This document shows, one piece after another, positions 59,689-64,000 of a DNA stretch of 64,000 nt. Numbering within the stretch: the stretch's first letter is position 1; each line of letters starts with the position of its first letter. This DNA comes from Pseudomonas hydrolytica. Its GTDB lineage: Bacteria > Pseudomonadota > Gammaproteobacteria > Pseudomonadales > Pseudomonadaceae. The position numbers were made by a program, and so were the translations under genes. The stretch is from contig NZ_CP099397.1 of the NCBI RefSeq assembly GCF_021495345.1, positions 1,860,001 through 1,924,000 on the forward strand, written 5' to 3'. The notes under the pieces are model-generated. The model was not told the origin of the DNA and did not search any database. It was given only the letters and a program-made list of their open reading frames with translations.

Positions 59689-59745
59689 CTGCAAGCCACA
59701 AGCTGCAGGCGGATCGACGCGCGGCTTCTGACTTGTGGCTTGCAG
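59689..59745. repeat. 14-bp perfect inverted repeat, REP-like, between pheA and hisC
   Basis: CTGCAAGCCACAAG (59689-59702) faces CTTGTGGCTTGCAG (59732-59745) across 29 bases, with repeated AAGCTGCA on the left arm. This type recurs in Pseudomonas intergenic regions as I recall. It sits inside an operon and may shape transcript stability. Confidence 0.6.
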
Positions 59746-59761
59746 TTTGAGGCGTGTAGCT

Positions 59762-60871
59762 ATGACTTGTGATTTCATCGCCCTGGCCCAGCCGGGTGTG
59801 CAGAAGCTGTCCCCCTATGTGCCGGGCAAGCCGGTCGATGAGCTGGCCCGCGAGCTGGGCCTCGACCCGGCCGGTATCGTCAAGCTGGCCAGCAACGAAA
59901 ATCCGCTCGGCCCCAGCGCCAAGGCGCTGGCCGCGATCCGTGCCGAGCTGGACGAGCTGACCCGCTATCCCGACGGCAACGGTTTCACCCTCAAGAGCGC
60001 GCTGGCCGCGCGTTATGGCGTGGACGCGGCTCAGGTCACCCTGGGCAACGGCTCCAACGACATCCTCGAGCTGGTCGCTCGCGCCTACCTGGCGCCTGGC
60101 CTCAACGCCGTGTTCAGCGACTACGCCTTCGCCGTCTACCCCATCGCCACTCAGGCCGTCGGCGCGCAGGGCAAGGTGGTGCCGGCCAGGGACTACGGTC
60201 ACGATCTGGACGCGATGCTGGCCGCCATCGACGACAACACGCGCGTGGTGTTCATCGCCAACCCCAACAATCCGACCGGCACCTGGTTCGGTCCGGACGC
60301 GCTGGAAGCTTTCCTGACCAAGGTGCCGGAGTCGGTGCTGGTGGTGCTGGACGAGGCCTATATCGAATACGCCGAAGGCGACGAACTGCCCGATGGCCTG
60401 GATTATCTGGCGCGCCATCCCAACCTGCTGGTCTCGCGCACCTTCTCCAAGGCCTATGGTCTGGCCGCGCTGCGCGTTGGCTACGCGATCAGCTCGCCGG
60501 CCATCGCCGACGTGCTCAACCGCGTGCGCCAGCCGTTCAACGTCAACAGCCTGGCCCTGGCCGCTGCCTGCGCCGCGTTGTCCGATGCCGAGTACCTGGC
60601 CGAGAGCCGTCGCCTCAATGACGCCGGCATGCAGCAGCTGCAGGACGGCCTGCGCGCGCTGGATCTGAGCTGGATACCCTCCAAGGGCAACTTCATCGCC
60701 GTCGACTTCGGTCGCGATACCGCGGCGATCAATCAGGCGCTGCTGCGTGAAGGGGTGATCGTGCGGCCGATGGCCGGTTACCGCATGCCCAACTTCCTGC
60801 GCGTATCCATCGGCTTGCCGCGCGAGAATGCCCGTTTCCTAGAGGCCCTGGCCAAGGTGTTGTCGGCGTGA
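59762..60871 (+). CDS. hisC: Histidinol-phosphate aminotransferase (HisC2/HisHb type)
   Basis: 369 residues from ATG 59762; upstream starts lie in the repeat. Class I/II PLP fold with KLASNENPLGPS, NPNNPTGTW, the PLP Lys in SRTFSKAYGLAALRVGY and the final Arg. In this supraoperon the enzyme can serve both histidine and aromatic transamination. Its stop overlaps the next start (GTGA). Confidence 0.94.
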   Translation: MTCDFIALAQPGVQKLSPYVPGKPVDELARELGLDPAGIVKLASNENPLGPSAKALAAIRAELDELTRYPDGNGFTLKSALAARYGVDAAQVTLGNGSNDILELVARAYLAPGLNAVFSDYAFAVYPIATQAVGAQGKVVPARDYGHDLDAMLAAIDDNTRVVFIANPNNPTGTWFGPDALEAFLTKVPESVLVVLDEAYIEYAEGDELPDGLDYLARHPNLLVSRTFSKAYGLAALRVGYAISSPAIADVLNRVRQPFNVNSLALAAACAALSDAEYLAESRRLNDAGMQQLQDGLRALDLSWIPSKGNFIAVDFGRDTAAINQALLREGVIVRPMAGYRMPNFLRVSIGLPRENARFLEALAKVLSA

Positions 60872-63108
60872 CTGTAACCGCAGTGCAATCGAGCGCCCCT
60901 AAGATCGGCCGCCTGGTGGTGGTCGGCCTCGGTCTGATCGGCGGCTCCTTCGCCAAGGGCCTGCGCGCGCGCGGCCTGTGCCGCGAGGTGGTGGGCGTCG
61001 ATCTGGATGCCGAATCGCGCCGCCTGGCCGTGCAGTTGGGTGTGGTCGATCGTTGCGAGACCGATCTGGCGGCCGCCTGTCAGGGGGCCGAGGTGATCCA
61101 GCTGGCGGTGCCTATCCTGGCCATGGAAAAGCTGCTGGCCGAACTGGCCAAGCTCGACTTGGGCGACGCCGTGCTGACCGACGTCGGTAGTGCCAAGGGC
61201 AACGTGGTGCGCGCTGCGCGCCTGGCGTTTCAGGGCAAAACCGTGCGGCTGGTGCCTGGTCATCCCATCGCGGGGTCCGAGCAGAGCGGTGTGGAGGCTG
61301 CCAACGCGGAGCTGTTCCGTCGCCACAAGGTTATCCTGACACCCTGCGAGCACAGCGACGAGGCCGCGCTAGCCTTGGTGGAGAGCCTGTGGCGCGAGCT
61401 GGGTGCGGACGTCGAGACGATGGAGGTAGAACACCACGACCAAGTGCTCGCCGCCACCAGCCACCTGCCGCACCTGTTGGCCTTCACCCTGGTCGACTCG
61501 CTGGCCAAGCGCAGCGAGAACCTGGAAATTTTCCGCTATGCCGCTGGCGGCTTCCGCGACTTCACGCGGATCGCCGGCAGTGACCCGGTGATGTGGCACG
61601 ATATCTTCCTCGCCAACCGCGAGGCGGTGCTGCGCACACTGGATACATTTCGCGACGACCTCGACGCCTTGCGCGATGCGGTCGACGCCGGGGATGGGCA
61701 TCAACTCCTGGGCGTGTTCACCCGCGCCCGCGTTGCCCGCGAACATTTCAGCAAAATTCTGGCCCGCAGGGCCTATGTGGACGCTATGCACTCGACCGAT
61801 CTGATTTTCCTGGCAAAACCCGGTAGCAGCCTGTCCGGACGCATTCGTGTGCCCGGCGACAAATCCATCTCGCATCGTTCGATCATGCTGGGTTCGCTGG
61901 CTGAAGGTACCACCGAGGTCGAAGGCTTCCTCGAAGGCGAGGACGCCCTGGCCACCCTGCAGGCGTTCCGCGACATGGGCGTGGTCATCGAAGGGCCGCA
62001 CCATGGCCGCGTGACCATTCACGGCGTTGGGCTCAAGGGCCTAAAGGCTCCGGCGGGTCCGCTGTACATGGGCAACTCCGGCACCTCCATGCGCCTGCTC
62101 TCCGGCCTGCTCGCCGCGCAGCCGTTCGACACCGTGCTGACCGGCGATGCCTCGCTGTCCAAGCGCCCGATGAATCGCGTGGCCAAGCCGCTGCGCGAGA
62201 TGGGCGCAGTGATCGAGACCGGTCCGGAAGGCCGTCCGCCGCTGACCATCAAGGGCGGCCAGCGCCTGACCGGCATGGACTACGAAATGCCGATGGCCAG
62301 CGCCCAGGTCAAATCCTGCCTGCTGCTGGCCGGCCTGTATGCGGCAGGCCGCACCTCGGTGACCGAGCCGGCGCCGACCCGTGACCACACCGAGCGCATG
62401 CTGCGCGGCTTCGGCTACCCGGTGAGCGTGGAGGGCAGCACCGCCAGCGTCGAGTCCGGCCACAAGCTGACGGCCACGCGCATCGAGGTGCCCGCCGATA
62501 TTTCCTCGGCCGCCTTCTTCCTGGTCGCGGCGAGCATCGCCGAAGGCTCCGAGCTGGTGCTCGAGCACGTTGGCATCAACCCGACCCGCACCGGGGTGAT
62601 CGATATCCTCAAACTGATGGGCGGCGATATCAGCCTGGAAAACCAGCGTGAGGTGGGTGGCGAGCCGGTGGCCGATATCCGCGTGCGTAGCGCCAAACTG
62701 AAAGGCATCGACATTCCCGAAGACCTGGTGCCCCTGGCCATCGACGAGTTCCCGGTGCTGTTCGTCGCCGCCGCCTGCGCCGAAGGTCGCACCGTGCTGC
62801 GCGGCGCCGAGGAGTTGCGGGTCAAGGAATCCGACCGCATCCAGGTCATGGCCGACGGCCTGATCACCCTGGGCGTCAAGGCCGAGCCGACCCCGGACGG
62901 CATCATCATCGAGGGTGGTTCAATTGGCGGTGGCGAGGTCTGGGCTCATGGCGACCACCGTATCGCCATGTCCTTCAGCGTCGCCTCGCTGCGTGCCAGC
63001 GCGCCGATCCGCATCCACGACTGCGCCAACGTCGCCACCTCTTTCCCCAACTTCCTCGCGCTGGCTGCTGAAGTCGGCATCCAGGTGGCAGAAGAGGGTA
63101 AGGCATGA
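60868..63108 (+). CDS. TyrA-AroA fusion: prephenate dehydrogenase and EPSP synthase
   Basis: 746 residues in one frame. Residues 1 to about 305: NAD(P)-binding TyrA ([41 protein letters not shown]). From about 315 to 746: EPSP synthase (AroA) with [28 protein letters not shown], and KESDRI and HGDHRIAM active-site motifs. The linker is about ten residues. Catalyses tyrosine branch dehydrogenation and the sixth shikimate step. This fusion is a known feature of Pseudomonas. Start is GTG 60868 overlapping hisC. Confidence 0.95.
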   Translation: MTVTAVQSSAPKIGRLVVVGLGLIGGSFAKGLRARGLCREVVGVDLDAESRRLAVQLGVVDRCETDLAAACQGAEVIQLAVPILAMEKLLAELAKLDLGDAVLTDVGSAKGNVVRAARLAFQGKTVRLVPGHPIAGSEQSGVEAANAELFRRHKVILTPCEHSDEAALALVESLWRELGADVETMEVEHHDQVLAATSHLPHLLAFTLVDSLAKRSENLEIFRYAAGGFRDFTRIAGSDPVMWHDIFLANREAVLRTLDTFRDDLDALRDAVDAGDGHQLLGVFTRARVAREHFSKILARRAYVDAMHSTDLIFLAKPGSSLSGRIRVPGDKSISHRSIMLGSLAEGTTEVEGFLEGEDALATLQAFRDMGVVIEGPHHGRVTIHGVGLKGLKAPAGPLYMGNSGTSMRLLSGLLAAQPFDTVLTGDASLSKRPMNRVAKPLREMGAVIETGPEGRPPLTIKGGQRLTGMDYEMPMASAQVKSCLLLAGLYAAGRTSVTEPAPTRDHTERMLRGFGYPVSVEGSTASVESGHKLTATRIEVPADISSAAFFLVAASIAEGSELVLEHVGINPTRTGVIDILKLMGGDISLENQREVGGEPVADIRVRSAKLKGIDIPEDLVPLAIDEFPVLFVAAACAEGRTVLRGAEELRVKESDRIQVMADGLITLGVKAEPTPDGIIIEGGSIGGGEVWAHGDHRIAMSFSVASLRASAPIRIHDCANVATSFPNFLALAAEVGIQVAEEGKA

Positions 63109-63770
63109 ACGCCCCGGTCATCACTGTCGACGGGCCGAGCGGCTCGGGCAAGGGCACTCTCTGCGCGCTGCTGGCCAAACAGCTGGGCTGGAATCTGCTC
63201 GACTCCGGCGCCCTCTATCGCCTGCTGGCGTTCGCCGCCGGCAATCACGGCATCGATCTGACCAACGAGGAGGCGCTCAAGCAGCTGGCGGCCCATCTCG
63301 ATGTGCAATTCATCGACAAGCGCATCGTGCTCGAAGGTGAGGAGGTGACCGACGCCATCCGCAACGAGCAGGTTGGCGCAGGCGCCTCCATGGTCGCCTC
63401 GCTGCCGGCCGTGCGTGAGGCGCTGCTGCAGCGTCAACGCGCCTTCCAGGAGGAGCCGGGCCTGGTAGCCGATGGCCGCGACATGGGTACAGTGGTGTTT
63501 CCCGATGCGCCGCTCAAGGTATTCCTCACCGCCAGCGCCGAGGAGCGTGCCCGTCGTCGCTACCTGCAGTTGAAGGCAAAGGGCGATGATGTTAATCTCG
63601 CGAGTCTTCTCGACGAGATACGGGCGCGCGACGAGCGCGATACCCAGCGCGCGGTGGCTCCGCTCAAGCCGGCAGCCGACGCAATCCTGCTGGATTCCAC
63701 CGAATTGTCCATCGAGCAGGTGCTAGAACGAATTCTGTGTGAGGTCGCCGATCGCGATCTCGCCGGGTAA
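63105..63770 (+). CDS. cmk: Cytidylate kinase
   Basis: 221 residues. P-loop [20 protein letters not shown], the [19 protein letters not shown] core and [10 protein letters not shown] lid. Phosphorylates CMP/dCMP. Overlaps the aroA stop by four bases (ATGA). Followed by a terminator and rpsA. Confidence 0.95.
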   Translation: MNAPVITVDGPSGSGKGTLCALLAKQLGWNLLDSGALYRLLAFAAGNHGIDLTNEEALKQLAAHLDVQFIDKRIVLEGEEVTDAIRNEQVGAGASMVASLPAVREALLQRQRAFQEEPGLVADGRDMGTVVFPDAPLKVFLTASAEERARRRYLQLKAKGDDVNLASLLDEIRARDERDTQRAVAPLKPAADAILLDSTELSIEQVLERILCEVADRDLAG

Positions 63771-63806
63771 TGAGCCACGGCTGCTTAAGTCGATAGGCTC
63801 GCAAGG

Positions 63807-63849
63807 AGGCATGCGGGAGACCAGTCCTTGTCCCGCAGGCCTCTTTTTA
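63807..63849 (+). terminator. Rho-independent terminator between cmk and rpsA
   Basis: GAGGC-A-TGCGGGA pairs with TCCCGCA-G-GCCTC (one mismatch), loop of about twelve bases, then T5. Confidence 0.8.
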
Positions 63850-63861
63850 CATGAACGAACC

Positions 63862-63900
63862 CACATTGTCTGGAGTGTGGTTTGGGCGAATCCCCGCCCT
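63862..63900 (+). promoter_or_regulatory. Tandem hairpins in the rpsA leader
   Basis: Hairpin one pairs CCACATT with AGTGTGG (63862-63881); hairpin two pairs GGGCG with CGCCC (63885-63900). They end 17 bases before the rpsA ATG. No strong SD is seen next to the ATG (CAGGAATCAAC), which fits an S1-autoregulated leader as known in E. coli, though this is inferred. Confidence 0.45.
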
Positions 63901-63917
63901 TGACAACAGGAATCAAC

Positions 63918-64000
63918 ATGAGCGAAAGCTTTGCAGAACTTTTTGAAGAAAGCCTGAAATCCCTCGACATGCAGCCGGGCGCCATCATCACCGGCATCGT
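63918..64000 (+). CDS. rpsA: Ribosomal protein S1, 5' part only
   Basis: Only 27 codons lie inside the window: MSESFAELFEESLKSLDM...PGAIITGI, the normal start of RpsA and its first OB-fold. The SD is weak. The gene continues beyond base 64000. Last member of the supraoperon neighbourhood, behind a terminator and hairpin leader, so it is expected to have its own promoter as well. Confidence 0.93.
   Translation, partial: MSESFAELFEESLKSLDMQPGAIITGI

Overview
The window is high-GC proteobacterial DNA that reads as a Pseudomonas chromosome segment, most like the mendocina/oleovorans group. The basis is gene content and gene order, which match blocks I recall from P. aeruginosa: recQ-GGDEF-MarR-FimV-like-PlpD; CsaA-AraC-PlcP-Agt-CyaB; TrkH-YkgJ-nitroreductase-CpxA/P/R; and YciK-MupP-UbiG-MTA deaminase-MtnA-GyrA-SerC-PheA-HisC-TyrA/AroA-Cmk-RpsA. 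No prophage, insertion sequence with a transposase, CRISPR array or tRNA was seen. Coding density is high. Most long ORFs opposite the real genes are GC-driven shadows.

Region 1 (1-17.8 kb) is a self-contained Lap biofilm-adhesion system. A type I secretion machine (lapE-lapB-lapC, minus strand) is divergent from a 3,071-residue retention-module adhesin (lapA-like). The adhesin carries T1SS-143/DUF5801-type repeats, a DUF4114-like module, two von Willebrand A domains and RTX repeats. After a terminator and a small conserved gene come lapD (degenerate GGDEF/EAL c-di-GMP receptor) and lapG (calcium-dependent cysteine protease), both on the minus strand. A MITE-like inverted-repeat element lies between lapD and lapG and appears to supply the lapG stop codon.

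Region 2 (18-28 kb) holds YbaN- and YecA-family genes, recQ, a membrane diguanylate cyclase that may be HsbD, a MarR regulator with an upstream palindrome, a FimV-like polar/LysM protein and the two-partner-in-one patatin exporter PlpD. Region 3 (28-37 kb) has a SelW-like protein, a DMT transporter, CsaA, an AraC regulator, a probable phosphate-starvation lipid-remodelling pair (PlcP phospholipase and Agt glycosyltransferase) behind a candidate Pho box, the adenylate cyclase CyaB, a DUF962 protein, a second AraC regulator and TrkH.

Region 4 (37-43.7 kb) holds ykgJ, a nitroreductase, a Cpx-type envelope-stress locus (coiled-coil membrane protein, cpxR, cpxP, cpxA) with a candidate CpxR box before cpxP, yciI, an rnm-type PHP phosphoesterase, yciO and a PA2779-family protein. 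Region 5 (43.8-54.4 kb) is housekeeping: trpS, scpAB, DUF1289, rluB, a GAF-GGDEF diguanylate cyclase, yciK, mupP, ubiG, an MTA/SAH deaminase and mtnA. Region 6 (54.6 kb to the end) is the Pseudomonas gyrA-serC-pheA-hisC-tyrA/aroA-cmk-rpsA supraoperon for aromatic amino acids, serine and histidine, with a terminator and hairpin leader before the truncated rpsA.

The theme linking several parts is the cell surface and c-di-GMP or cAMP control: LapA retention by LapD/LapG, two diguanylate cyclases, CyaB, a FimV-like landmark, PlpD, Cpx envelope stress and lipid remodelling. Function calls rest on motif reading and recalled family knowledge. No database search was run.
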